Source: Anaerolineales bacterium (lineage in GTDB: Bacteria; Chloroflexota; Anaerolineae; Anaerolineales; Villigracilaceae). Taken from it: 64,000 bases of DNA. Each line of letters opens with the position of its first letter. Within the stretch, counting starts at the first letter, position 1. The notes below the pieces were generated by a model. The model did not search any database, was not told the DNA's origin, and saw only the letters and a program-made list of their open reading frames with translations. Positions 8,150 to 16,984 of this stretch are shown here, in pieces. The translations under genes were made by a program, and so were the position numbers. The stretch spans positions 1 through 64,000 of the forward strand of contig JACKAV010000011.1 of the NCBI GenBank assembly GCA_020634895.1, written 5' to 3'.

Positions 8150-9694
8150 CTATTCCTTTTTACCGAGCAAGCCGTTCGGAAGGATAAGCAAAATAATGAC
8201 CATCAACATCACGGTCGAGGCAGGGACAAGCGGCGGCGTGGGTTTGAATACAATATCCGTGAATGGGATGGGAATACCGATCTGCCCATATTTGATGATG
8301 AACTGCTGGATCATACCGACAATGACCGACCCCAAAGCGGCGCCCGGATAATTCGTCAACCCGCCGATGGCGAGCGCGATCAAGGCATTGAGGAACAGGC
8401 TCTCACCCATCGCATTGGAAAGCCCGGATGACGGCGCGGCAAGCACGCCACCCAACGCCGCAAGTCCAACGCCGAGGGCAAAGACCATTGTAAAGACACG
8501 GCGGATATTGATGCCCAATGCCTCCACCATTTCACGGTCCTGCACGCCCGCGCGGATGATCATTCCGAGGCGGGTCCGCTGAAGCAAAATCCAAATTGAA
8601 ACCAAAACAACCAATCCCACCAATGGGATAAATATCTCGTTATAGACGCGCACACGACCATCGAGGAACAAAATCGTCGAGCAATGATTCGCCCACCAAT
8701 CCGCGAAATTCGTTGCTGGGCAGGCTTCGCCCCCGCCGTTGAAAAATTCCGGTTTGGACATGACAAACTCGGGTCGCCCCCAAATGGCACGCACCATTTC
8801 AATACCAATGGCGCTCATCCCAAGTGTCAACATCAACTGATAGATCGGTCGGCTGTACAACGGACGGATGAGCGTCGCCTCCATCAAGCCGCCGAGTACT
8901 ACGCCGCTCAATGTAGCGACCACCACAGCAACAAAGAACAACCAATTGGAATTCAGCCCAAACAAATAATCCGTCATGGCGTTATTGAAAACAACGCCGA
9001 CAATTGCAACGATCAAAGCAACCGCAAACCAGATAAAATTTTTCCACGTCAATTTTACGGTGCGCGGAGATGTGTCAAAAAGCGAGATACCAAAAGCAAT
9101 GACAATACTCGCAAGCAGCAAACCGATCAATGCACTCGACATGGTCACTTCGGTGAACGCCGCAGGCAGTACAGGCAAGCGCGTCCCTGAATCAGCCATG
9201 AACGCAAAGGTGACGGGACTCTGCCCATAATTTTCCACATCCCAAATGGCGATGGGATAGCGCGGCAGGATCCGCCAAAAGATGAGGAGGGAGACGAGGA
9301 TCAACGCCCAGGGTAGTATCCGCCTCATACTTGAGCCGAGCCTGATTCGGCTAGCGAGAAGCGGATACACATCCCCAAGTGCGAATCCGCTTGCGATCAA
9401 AGCCAGCGGCGTCAACAAATCCACAAATGTATCCGGGCGGACGACTACAGTCCAGCCGATATAAGCGCCGATCATGAAAAGTGTGCCGTGCGCGAGATTG
9501 AGCACATCCAGCAGACCGAAGATCAGCGAGAAGCCGGAAGCGACAAGGAAGGTAATCGAGCCAACGGCAAGCCCGCGCAGGAGCGTGATGACGAAATCTT
9601 TCTTCTCCATGCCTTGTGCGGCAGCGATGAGAAATGCTGCCATCACAGCAAAAGCGATAATGACGATGAAATTTTTTCGAAGGAAGGAGTTCAT
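8150..9694 (-). CDS. livH: LivH-type ABC permease with a large membrane insertion
   Basis: LivH permeases usually have about 290-310 residues; this one has 514. The LivH start (SGFSLIFGLLDVLNLAHGTLFMIGAYIGW) is at about 54-82 and the rest resumes near 262 (SGVVLGGLMEATLIRPLY), including the coupling loop IRAGVQDREMVEALGINIRR and GGLTNYPGAALGS. Between them about 175 residues add some four extra hydrophobic segments, and a second insertion of about 40 residues near 330-370 carries two Cys residues in an outside loop. The extra helices are not known to me from standard LivH. Stop and start overlap with livF/livM spacing typical of one operon. Confidence 0.87.
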   Translation of the reverse strand: MNSFLRKNFIVIIAFAVMAAFLIAAAQGMEKKDFVITLLRGLAVGSITFLVASGFSLIFGLLDVLNLAHGTLFMIGAYIGWTVVVRPDTFVDLLTPLALIASGFALGDVYPLLASRIRLGSSMRRILPWALILVSLLIFWRILPRYPIAIWDVENYGQSPVTFAFMADSGTRLPVLPAAFTEVTMSSALIGLLLASIVIAFGISLFDTSPRTVKLTWKNFIWFAVALIVAIVGVVFNNAMTDYLFGLNSNWLFFVAVVVATLSGVVLGGLMEATLIRPLYSRPIYQLMLTLGMSAIGIEMVRAIWGRPEFVMSKPEFFNGGGEACPATNFADWWANHCSTILFLDGRVRVYNEIFIPLVGLVVLVSIWILLQRTRLGMIIRAGVQDREMVEALGINIRRVFTMVFALGVGLAALGGVLAAPSSGLSNAMGESLFLNALIALAIGGLTNYPGAALGSVIVGMIQQFIIKYGQIGIPIPFTDIVFKPTPPLVPASTVMLMVIILLILPNGLLGKKE

Positions 9695-10398
9695 TATGCG
9701 GCTCCCAAATAACGATGAATGGCGGCTTTATCGGCGACAAGGTCTTTCATGTTTCCATCCTGTACCGAACGCCCTTCTTCGATAATGACATAGTATTCAG
9801 CAAGTTTGCTGGCGACGAGAAAATTCTGTTCAACAAGTACAACGGTCGACTCTTTGGCGAGTTCGCGGATGGCAGCCATCATGGATTCGATAATGACGGG
9901 CGCCAAACCTTCACTGGGTTCATCGATGAGCAGAAGCTGATTATCGGGAACAAGCGCGCGAGCAATCGCAAGCATCTGCTGCTGTCCGCCGGATAGACTG
10001 GTTCCAGGCAGTGAGATCAAACGTTTGAGGTCGGGGAACAGTTCGAAAATAAAATCCTTCTTGCGTAGATAATCCCCTTTTTTGCGTTCCGCGATCTTTA
10101 GGTTTTCCTCCACGCTCAGGTCGCGGAAGATGGCGCGGTGTTCCGGCACAAAACCGATCCCCATGCTGGAGATATCAAAGGAACGCATCCCGTTCACTTC
10201 CTGACCGTTGAAGATCACCTTGCCTTCACGCGGAGCCGTCAGCCCGATAATGGATTTGAGTGTGGTGGTCTTGCCCGCGCCGTTGCGTCCCAACAAAGCG
10301 ACGATGGACCCTTTCGGCACGCGGACATTTACGCCCTGCAGGATGTGATATTGACCGATGAAAGTCTGGATGTTTTGGACGTCGAGGATATATTCCAT
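9694..10398 (-). CDS. livF: LivF ATP-binding protein
   Basis: A 234-residue ABC ATPase. Walker A GRNGAGKT is at 37-44, the signature LSGGQQQ follows, and Walker B with catalytic Glu is LLLIDEPSEGLAP, the form typical of LivF. Its stop overlaps the livH start by one base (TAATG). It pairs with LivG to energise the importer. Confidence 0.92.
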   Translation of the reverse strand: MEYILDVQNIQTFIGQYHILQGVNVRVPKGSIVALLGRNGAGKTTTLKSIIGLTAPREGKVIFNGQEVNGMRSFDISSMGIGFVPEHRAIFRDLSVEENLKIAERKKGDYLRKKDFIFELFPDLKRLISLPGTSLSGGQQQMLAIARALVPDNQLLLIDEPSEGLAPVIIESMMAAIRELAKESTVVLVEQNFLVASKLAEYYVIIEEGRSVQDGNMKDLVADKAAIHRYLGAA

Positions 10399-10414
10399 GT
10401 GACCTCAGAAAGAT

Positions 10415-11185
10415 TTACACATTCAATTCATACAAGCCGCCGAGGTAGGCGGTTTGTACTTCTTTATTGGCGGCGATCTCGGAAGGCGTTCCCTCCGCAA
10501 GGACCTTACCCAGATGCATGACCGTGATCGCATCCGATACGCTCATGACCACGTTCATGTTGTGCTCCACAAGCATCACGGTTTTATTGCCCGCTTTTTG
10601 AATTTCCTGGATCAACGCGATCAATTCCGGCACCTGCTCCGCCGCCATTCCGGCTGTGGGTTCATCCAAAAGCAAAACCTCCGGGTCGGGTGCGAGAATC
10701 ATGCCAAGCTCAAGCTTGCGCTGATCGCCATGCGGAAGCGTGCGCGCCAGCGTGTGGACACGGTCTTTCAAACCGACCTTTTGGATGACTTCCATTGTCC
10801 GCGCTTCATATTGTTTGAACCTGGAAGCTGCCTGCCAAAACTTGAAGTTATCCTGTCCCATTGCCTGTGCGGCAAGACGGATATTCTCAAAAACTGTAAG
10901 GTTGGGAAAAATATTTGTGATCTGGAAGGAACGACCAATTCCATAATGAATGGTTCGGTGGACAGGTTGATGCGTAATATCCTGCCCTTTGAAAATGACT
11001 TTCCCGCTGGTGGGTTCGATATTTCCGCTGAGCAGATTGAAAAATGTGGTTTTGCCAGCCCCATTGGGACCAATAATGGCATGCAATGAATTCTTACGTA
11101 CTTTGATGCTCACCCCATCCACAGCGACAAGCGCGCCGAATTGTTTGGTCAGGTTTTGGGTTTCGAAAATGATCTCGGTTTCCAT
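10415..11185 (-). CDS. livG: LivG ATP-binding protein
   Basis: A 256-residue ABC ATPase. Walker A is GPNGAGKT; the signature is the degenerate LPHGDQRKLE that is typical of LivG; Walker B is VLLLDEPTAGM; an H-loop His is in LVEHNMNVV. The C-terminal 'VLAEGTPSEIAANKEVQTAYLG' is a LivG hallmark. It lies 16 bases upstream of livF in the same direction. Confidence 0.92.
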   Translation of the reverse strand: METEIIFETQNLTKQFGALVAVDGVSIKVRKNSLHAIIGPNGAGKTTFFNLLSGNIEPTSGKVIFKGQDITHQPVHRTIHYGIGRSFQITNIFPNLTVFENIRLAAQAMGQDNFKFWQAASRFKQYEARTMEVIQKVGLKDRVHTLARTLPHGDQRKLELGMILAPDPEVLLLDEPTAGMAAEQVPELIALIQEIQKAGNKTVMLVEHNMNVVMSVSDAITVMHLGKVLAEGTPSEIAANKEVQTAYLGGLYELNV

Positions 11186-11203
11186 GAAGCCTTCCAGATT
11201 GGA

Positions 11204-11258
11204 CGATGAACCATGGACGACAAACCAGTATTCACGGTCTGCCGTCCACGGTCTTTAG
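11204..11258. repeat. Word-type intergenic repeat (GGACGA/GTCCACGG type)
   Basis: Between livG and livK, short words recur in both orientations: CCATGGAC at 11211-11218 answers GTCCACGG at 11244-11251, with CGGTCTGCCGTCC between. It is imperfect and has no T-run. It resembles the other spacer elements of the window in style, not in sequence. Confidence 0.45.
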
Positions 11259-11260
11259 TC

Positions 11261-11300
11261 AAAATTGAGTGACTGGCACTCTCACGAATTCCAGTCACTC
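11261..11300 (-). terminator. Hairpin terminator or attenuator after livK
   Basis: Arms GAGTGACTGG (11267-11276) and CCAGTCACTC (11291-11300) form a 10-bp stem, followed on the minus strand by ATTTT. It lies directly after the livK stop and before livG. This is the usual place for partial termination that gives more binding protein than permease. Confidence 0.7.
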
Positions 11301-11314
11301 ATTGTAGTACAGAA

Positions 11315-12697
11315 TTACTGTCCGCTCAGGGAGCCGTAAGGCAGGTCACCGCAGCGATCTTTCAAAGCTTCGGGGAGCAAGCAGGGCGGTTCGGGGCGGG
11401 AGGTGTCGACGTACTCGTAGAAGTTGGCATCCGGGTCGGTCACATTGACCAGTTTGAGGATGTACATATCCTGAATGGCAACATGATCTTCGGGGCGGAT
11501 GTAGATGGTGCCCTTCGGACCTTCGAAGGTCATGCCTTCCATGACGCCCTTGAGGGCTTCACCGCTCACGTCACCGTTGGTCGCCTTGACGGCTTCCACG
11601 GCGAAGATGGCAGCGTTCATGCCGTCGGCATCGAACAGGTCGGGGTTCACGCCATAGCGGGGCTTGGTGTTGGCAACGAGCCAGTCATTGACTTCGTTCT
11701 TGGGGGCATTGTACTGATACAGAATGCCCGCGGTGGTGCCGACTGCGTTCGCAAAGAAGGTCGGCATGAGGGTGTTGTCAATGAAGGTTGCGCCGAGAGC
11801 CATCGTATCGGTCACGCCCTGATCCTTGGCAGCCTGAACGAGGGAGACGAAACCGCCGCCAGCCCAGGTCACGATGTAGGCTTCAGCGCCGGAGGCAGCG
11901 ATCTGCTCCATATACGGGGTGAAGTCGGTGGTGTCCAACGGAGCGAAGATATCGTCAGCAACGAATTCGCCGCCGTCGAGGGTGCAGGCGTCGCGGAAAG
12001 CGGCAGCGGAACCCTGTCCGAAGGCATAGTCAGGAGCGATCTGGACGAAGGTCTTGTACTGCTGGGTGAGAGCAACACATTCGTTCATCGCGTCCTGATA
12101 GTTGTTGCGGCTGGTGCGGAAGGTGTATTCGTTGAAGTTCACACCGGTGATGTCATTCGCCGCAGCGGGAGCCACGATCAGCGGAATTCCGCTTTCGAGG
12201 GCGATACCCTGCAGGGTGGCGGTGGCGCCGGAGGAAACGGTACCAACGAGGAGGTTCACGCCTTCGACATCGATCAATTCACGGGCGACGGTGGCGGTGT
12301 TGTCAGGGGTGCTGGCATCATCGCGGACGTACACAATGAATTCACAATTGTCGAGCTTGAAGGTGTTTTCCTGCGCGGCGGTGAAATCGAACTTCTCACC
12401 AACCGAGCCGGGAGCGCCAGTGGCATATTCCATACCAAGCATGAAGGAGCGCAGGATATGGGCGCCGTAGAAGGCGAGAGCGCCGGAGGCATCGGTGATC
12501 AAACCGATCTTGACCGGCTCAGCACAGGTCAAGCCAGCAGCTTCGGCAGGAGCCTCAGTCATCGCCTCTTCGGTGGCGGCAGGGGCTTCGGTCATTGCTT
12601 CTTCCGTGGCGGGAGCCTCGGTCGCAGCGGGGGCGCAGGCAGCCAGTGCAAGCGACATGACTACGAGCAGTAAAGCGAGCGTGCGTAAAACTTTCAT
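11315..12697 (-). CDS. livK: LivK-like substrate-binding lipoprotein
   Basis: A 460-residue periplasmic-binding-protein-type lipoprotein. The signal peptide ends in LALAAC with Cys21 as lipidated residue, followed by a low-complexity linker with two copies of TEEAMTEAPA. From residue 56 the type I binding fold starts (PVKIGLITDASGALAFYGAH), ending near 440. Tethering to the membrane by lipid fits a cell without a classical periplasm. An AGGAGA ribosome site precedes the ATG. It is the ligand receptor of LivHMFG; the ligand cannot be read, though gene context points to a carboxylate or amino acid whose CoA ester is broken down. Confidence 0.9.
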   Translation of the reverse strand: MKVLRTLALLLVVMSLALAACAPAATEAPATEEAMTEAPAATEEAMTEAPAEAAGLTCAEPVKIGLITDASGALAFYGAHILRSFMLGMEYATGAPGSVGEKFDFTAAQENTFKLDNCEFIVYVRDDASTPDNTATVARELIDVEGVNLLVGTVSSGATATLQGIALESGIPLIVAPAAANDITGVNFNEYTFRTSRNNYQDAMNECVALTQQYKTFVQIAPDYAFGQGSAAAFRDACTLDGGEFVADDIFAPLDTTDFTPYMEQIAASGAEAYIVTWAGGGFVSLVQAAKDQGVTDTMALGATFIDNTLMPTFFANAVGTTAGILYQYNAPKNEVNDWLVANTKPRYGVNPDLFDADGMNAAIFAVEAVKATNGDVSGEALKGVMEGMTFEGPKGTIYIRPEDHVAIQDMYILKLVNVTDPDANFYEYVDTSRPEPPCLLPEALKDRCGDLPYGSLSGQ

Positions 12698-12771
12698 TTC
12701 TTAATCTCTCCTTTGTTTTTATATTTCGACAATCCAGCTAAAAGGTGAAGGGAATGTAATAAGTCACCTCC

Positions 12772-13575
12772 TTAGGCTGCAAAATCCGTTATCGCGCGCG
12801 AGGCGGCTTCCGCAATTTCAATGGGGAAGAAATGCCCCGCGTCGGGGAAAATCATGACAGTGCTTCCAGAAATCTTTTTCGAGAGCAGGTCCGCGTTGGC
12901 GGGCGGCACCACTTTGTCGTGCGCGCCGAACAGGATCAAGGTCGGGACGTCGAGGCGCTGCAATTTATCCTCAAAAGCCGCGGCTTCCGGCAGCAGGCTC
13001 AATCCAATCGCCAATTGCGCCTGATACGGCGCAGGCTCGATCGGATTCGCCACGCGCCATTTGATCCACTCTTCGATCATCTCAGGATTTTTATCCGCCC
13101 AACCGGGAGCGGTACTAACAACCAGACCATTCTTGAAACGTGTAAGCGGATCGCTCGTGACATCACTGAGAACTTTCATCGCCTCAGGCGTGACCGGGAC
13201 ATGGTGCGGTCCCCCAAAGTTGGTCGAACACAGGATAAGTTTTTCCACTCTCTGCGGAAAATCAAGAGCCATTGCCTGAGCAATGAACCCACCCATCGAA
13301 TGACCGACGATGATTGCCTTCTCGATGCCAAGCGCATCCAACAGACCAACCGTATCCTGCGCAAGCATCTGAGCCGTGTATGGACCAGCAGGTTTATCGC
13401 TCTGACCAACTCCGCGATTATCAAATGTGATGACCTGAAAATGTTCAGCCAGCACAGGCACCATCTTATGCCACTGCCAATGCGGATACCCAAGCCCGGA
13501 GATCAACACAAGAGGTTTTCCCTCACCGTGAGATTCATAATAAAGCTCGATTCCATTTGATTGTGTTTTGGGCAT
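12772..13575 (-). CDS. Alpha/beta hydrolase 1
   Basis: A 267-residue hydrolase with nucleophile elbow GHSMGG (Ser93), Asp220 in GAHDKVVPP and His248 in DAGHFFP. The oxyanion region SGLGYPHWQW is near 26-35. It is a sibling of the hydrolase at 16052. The likely role is hydrolysis of an ester, lactone or enol-lactone in the surrounding acyl-CoA pathway. The stop TAA runs straight into GGAGGTGA, a perfect anti-16S sequence with no start codon behind it. Confidence 0.83.
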   Translation of the reverse strand: MPKTQSNGIELYYESHGEGKPLVLISGLGYPHWQWHKMVPVLAEHFQVITFDNRGVGQSDKPAGPYTAQMLAQDTVGLLDALGIEKAIIVGHSMGGFIAQAMALDFPQRVEKLILCSTNFGGPHHVPVTPEAMKVLSDVTSDPLTRFKNGLVVSTAPGWADKNPEMIEEWIKWRVANPIEPAPYQAQLAIGLSLLPEAAAFEDKLQRLDVPTLILFGAHDKVVPPANADLLSKKISGSTVMIFPDAGHFFPIEIAEAASRAITDFAA

Positions 13576-13610
13576 AGGTCACTCCTTAAAAAGCGGCGAG
13601 TGGATTGCAA

Positions 13611-13640
13611 ACTTTCTACTTTCCACTTTCCACTACCCAC
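13611..13640. repeat. Tandem GTGGAAA word repeat covering the end of an acyl-CoA ligase gene
   Basis: On the minus strand the words AGTGG, GTGGAAA and GTGGAAAGTAG follow one another and encode the last residues and the stop of the ligase gene at 13616. The composition differs from the coding sequence before it and resembles the spacer repeats nearby. Confidence 0.5.
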
Positions 13641-15151
13641 TGCTTTTTCAATTCTGCCTTGATCACCTTTCCATACGGTGAATAAGGCAAAGCCTCAACA
13701 AACTCGACACGCTTGGGGATTTTGTACTTCGCCAAACGCCCCTGACAAAACCTTGTCAACTCTTCAGCCGCGGCAGATTGACCCGGCTTGCACGCCACGA
13801 TCATCAAACCAACCTCGCCCCATTTCTCATCAGGCAGACCGATGAGTGCAGCGTCGGCTACGGCTTCGTGTTCACGGAAAACAGCTTCCACTTCGGCAGC
13901 GTAGATATTCTCGCCGCCGCTAATGATCATGTCCTTGAATCTTCCGGCAATATAAAAGTAGCCGTCCTCGTCCTGCCGAGCCATATCACCGGTATGGAAC
14001 CAGCCATCTTTAAGCGACTGTTTCGTGGCTTCTTCGTTACTCCAATACCCGAGGCAAACATGATCGCCTTTGATGATGAGTTCGCCGGTCTCGCCTTGCG
14101 GTACATCGTTGCAATCTGCATCCACAAGACGCATATCACTATGGAAGATGGGTTTGCCGACTGAACCAAGTTTCGCCAATGCATCTTCGTCGGTCATTGA
14201 GAAGCAGTTGACGCCCACTTCGGTCAGACCATAACCCTGACGCATGACCACGCCTTTTTTCTCGCTCCACGCCTTGATCAACGGAGGCGGACACGGCGCA
14301 CCGCCGCTGATGAAGAAGCGCACATGGCTGAAATCCGCGTTTTCGAACTGCGGAGAGTTCATCCACACCTGGAACAAGGTCGGCACACCGAGGATGACCG
14401 TGCATTTTTCGTCCACGATCAATTTCAAGGAAGCATCGGGGTCAAATGTCCGCCCAAGCAGGAGTTTTCCGCCAACATGGAAAAGCGGCACAAGGAAAAC
14501 GAACAATCCGCCCGAATGGAACATCGGCGTCAGTATGGGAGAAATATCCCTTTCGTTCAATCCCCACGACACGACGGTATTGATCGAGTTCCACACCACT
14601 TGTCGATGAGGAAGAACAGCACCCTTGGGTCGTCCCGTTGTGCCTGATGTGTACAAAATGCAAACAGGATCGTCACCGGAAATCTCAATGGGTTTCGGTG
14701 CTTCTGGCGAAGCCTGATCTAAAAGTGTTTCATACGCTTTGACTGAAACGTCCGCACCTTCAAGAGAAATAAGATTCTCCACATTGATGGAGTCCTTCAT
14801 CTCGTTATAAACGGATACAAATTCCGGACCGACAATGAGCACCTTCGGTTGGCAGTCATTGACAATATATGTCAACTCGCGCGAGGTCAGACGCCAATTC
14901 AATGGAGCGAGGATTGCGCCGATCTTCGCAAGACCAAACAATAAGTCCACGTAAGCGACGCTGTTGTGCGCCAGAATGGACACGCGGTCGCCTTTTTCCA
15001 CGCCGTATTTTTCTCGCAGGAAGTTTGCAGCGCGGTTGGCACGCTGTTCCAGTTCTGCATAGGTGTAATGGACACCAGTTTCAAGTTCAACCAGCGCTTC
15101 ACGGGTTGGGGTCAACAATGCTCGTTTGGTCAGGATGTCGGCAGAATTCAT
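13616..15151 (-). CDS. AMP-forming acyl-CoA ligase 1
   Basis: A 511-residue ANL-superfamily enzyme that activates a carboxylate with ATP and CoA. The P-loop YTSGTTGRPKG is at 167-177; GYGLTEVG follows near 310; FHTGDMARQDEDGYFYIAGR carries the conserved Asp; the catalytic Lys of the C-terminal domain is Lys495 in PYGKVIKAEL. All core motifs are intact, so it should be active. The last seven residues come from a GTGGAAA repeat. No clear ribosome site is seen: the 40 bases before the ATG are a TATCAGG-type repeat. It is paralogous to the ligase at 19919. Confidence 0.88.
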   Translation of the reverse strand: MNSADILTKRALLTPTREALVELETGVHYTYAELEQRANRAANFLREKYGVEKGDRVSILAHNSVAYVDLLFGLAKIGAILAPLNWRLTSRELTYIVNDCQPKVLIVGPEFVSVYNEMKDSINVENLISLEGADVSVKAYETLLDQASPEAPKPIEISGDDPVCILYTSGTTGRPKGAVLPHRQVVWNSINTVVSWGLNERDISPILTPMFHSGGLFVFLVPLFHVGGKLLLGRTFDPDASLKLIVDEKCTVILGVPTLFQVWMNSPQFENADFSHVRFFISGGAPCPPPLIKAWSEKKGVVMRQGYGLTEVGVNCFSMTDEDALAKLGSVGKPIFHSDMRLVDADCNDVPQGETGELIIKGDHVCLGYWSNEEATKQSLKDGWFHTGDMARQDEDGYFYIAGRFKDMIISGGENIYAAEVEAVFREHEAVADAALIGLPDEKWGEVGLMIVACKPGQSAAAEELTRFCQGRLAKYKIPKRVEFVEALPYSPYGKVIKAELKKQWVVESGK

Positions 15152-15157
15152 AACGAA

Positions 15158-15187
15158 GGTATCAGGTTCCAGGTATCAGGTAACAAG
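15158..15187. repeat. Tandem TATCAGG word repeat
   Basis: GGTATCAGG occurs twice with GTTCCA between them, followed by a third partial copy. It fills the leader of the downstream ligase gene (start 15151) and takes the place of a ribosome site. Confidence 0.55.
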
Positions 15188-15200
15188 TTGAATGTTGAGA

Positions 15201-15247
15201 GAAAAAATCACGTGTCAATTGTCTTTACCCGACACTCGACACGTGAT
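15201..15247 (-). terminator. Terminator of the SDR gene
   Basis: Arms ATCACGTGTC (15207-15216) and GACACGTGAT (15238-15247) form a perfect 10-bp stem. On the minus strand it is followed by six T residues. The loop contains further GACAC/GTGTC words. Confidence 0.8.
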
Positions 15248-15261
15248 ATTTGAAATTAATC

Positions 15262-16026
15262 TTACGTTCCTACGACAATTCCGCCGTCCACACGGAGAAC
15301 TTCACCGGTGATGAACGAGGCGTCGTCGGAGGCAAGGAAGAGATAGGCATTGGCAATATCACGCGGATCGCCGAGCCGCCCAAGCGGAGTGCGGGACTTC
15401 ATGCCGTCCAATACTTTCTCGGGCATGGCAGTGACCATTTCAGTGGCGGTAAAACCGGGAGCTACGGCATTGACGCGGATGCCATACTTGCCCATCTCGC
15501 GTGCCCAGACTTTGGTCATGCCGATCACGCCAAATTTGGTCGCCACATAATTGGTCTGACCGAAGTTCGCATCCAAACCGACAACAGAAGAGGCATTGAG
15601 AATCACGCCGCTTTTTTGTTTTGCCATGACTGGCGCGACTGCCTGTGTGCAATTGAACACACCTTTCAAGTTGACCGAGATCACAAGGTCAAAATCCGCT
15701 TCGGACATCTGCCCGACGAGTTGACCTTCCTTGAATTTGATCAACTGCCCATCGCGGAGGACGCCAGCGTTATTGACGATGACATCGATACGACCATATT
15801 TTGCAACAACATCATCCACCCATTTTTGGACATCCTCACGGCTGGTGACATTAACCTTGTAGAATGCCGCACCTTCACCAAGCAGCTTGACAGTTTCCTG
15901 CCCCACTGCTTCATTTACATCACAAATGACAACTTTCGCACCTTCTTCAGCGAAACGCAGGGCAGTGGCTTTACCAATTCCCGCCGCGCCGCCTGTAACG
16001 AGCACTACTTTATCCTTCATGCGCAT
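15262..16026 (-). CDS. SDR oxidoreductase, FabG-like
   Basis: A 254-residue classical short-chain dehydrogenase. The NAD(P) loop TGGAAGIGKA is at 11-20, NNAG at 85-88, and the catalytic Ser147-Tyr160-Lys164 set is in place. Asp36 after the second strand suggests NAD(H) preference. The most likely reaction is 3-hydroxyacyl-CoA/3-oxoacyl-CoA interconversion within the cluster. A start six bases further in (MKDKVV) is also possible; AAGGAA before the first ATG favours 16026. Confidence 0.88.
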   Translation of the reverse strand: MRMKDKVVLVTGGAAGIGKATALRFAEEGAKVVICDVNEAVGQETVKLLGEGAAFYKVNVTSREDVQKWVDDVVAKYGRIDVIVNNAGVLRDGQLIKFKEGQLVGQMSEADFDLVISVNLKGVFNCTQAVAPVMAKQKSGVILNASSVVGLDANFGQTNYVATKFGVIGMTKVWAREMGKYGIRVNAVAPGFTATEMVTAMPEKVLDGMKSRTPLGRLGDPRDIANAYLFLASDDASFITGEVLRVDGGIVVGT

Positions 16027-16051
16027 GGTGAAATTCCTTCTATATTATTTT

Positions 16052-16852
16052 TTATGAAACTTGCTTTGCCAAAAATCCTAAAATGGCGGAGTTGAATTCC
16101 TGCGGACGTTCCCAGCAGGATGCATGTCCTGCTCCTCGCAGGATATGCATTTCTGCATGCGGGATCCCGGTCTTCAATATTTCCGCGTAAGCCGGACCTT
16201 TCAGTAGATCCAGCGAGCCGACGATGATACAAGTTGGGCATTTGATCCCGCCCAGCCGGTCAGTAAAGTTGACATCCAAAAAACATTCACATAAGCGGAC
16301 AACGGCTGGAAAGTCCAATGTTTTGTAACGTTCTTTTGCATCTGCCAACAAAGCAGGGTTGGCAGTGATGAATGCAGGCGAGAAATTCCACGGGACGGTG
16401 ACATTGAAAAAGGCGTTGGAATCTGCCGCTCGAGCAGAGTCAAGCCACGAGTCCACGATGATGCGGAGTTCGGCGCCGACTTCGCTCACGGTGTCGGCAA
16501 GGATCAGGCTGAGAGTCCGCTCGGGATATTTCAATCCAAATGCCTGCGCCACTTCCCCGCCGTAGGAAATTCCGGCAATATGGGCTTTTTCAACATTCAG
16601 TTCTGTCAATAACGCCGCAAGATCATCTGCATGCATTTCCATGCTGAACTTGCCTGCAGGATGCCCCGACTGTCCCTGTCCACGACAATCATATTGAAGG
16701 ATGCGGTAATGTAGCGCTAACGCCTTGGTCTGAAACGCCCAACTTGTGGCTGCGTTCATAATGATTCCATTATTGAGAACCAACAGAGGGGCTGCCTCGG
16801 ATCCGTGGAGCTCGTAGTAGATTTCGACGCCGTTAGCATGAACTTTGGGCAT
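16052..16852 (-). CDS. Alpha/beta hydrolase 2
   Basis: A 266-residue hydrolase with elbow GISYGG (Ser96), an Asp in VGSLDLLKG and a His in RGAGHASCWE. It shares the start pattern 'MPKxxxNGxExYYExHG' with the hydrolase at 12772, so the two are paralogs. It resembles 3-oxoadipate enol-lactonase and related esterases; the substrate is unknown. The gene lies 25 bases upstream of the SDR gene. Confidence 0.83.
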   Translation of the reverse strand: MPKVHANGVEIYYELHGSEAAPLLVLNNGIIMNAATSWAFQTKALALHYRILQYDCRGQGQSGHPAGKFSMEMHADDLAALLTELNVEKAHIAGISYGGEVAQAFGLKYPERTLSLILADTVSEVGAELRIIVDSWLDSARAADSNAFFNVTVPWNFSPAFITANPALLADAKERYKTLDFPAVVRLCECFLDVNFTDRLGGIKCPTCIIVGSLDLLKGPAYAEILKTGIPHAEMHILRGAGHASCWERPQEFNSAILGFLAKQVS

Positions 16853-16984
16853 AGTCAGAACATCCTGCGTTTTGCTAGGTTAACGTAATGTTGTTACAAG
16901 CCAGTTACAAACATTGACTGCGGGAATACGCCCGAAACAATCTTATTTTTTCAAACAAACGCCTCGGGCGGGCAAATTATTGAA

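Noticed and set aside
11483..12673. A 396-residue open frame on the plus strand opposite livK
   Set aside because: It is Gly/Val/Glu-rich with no family pattern and mirrors the codon periodicity of livK, whose signal peptide, lipobox and binding-protein fold are clear.
15250..16095. A 281-residue open frame opposite the SDR gene
   Set aside because: Antisense to a gene with a full SDR motif set; no ribosome site and no motif of its own.
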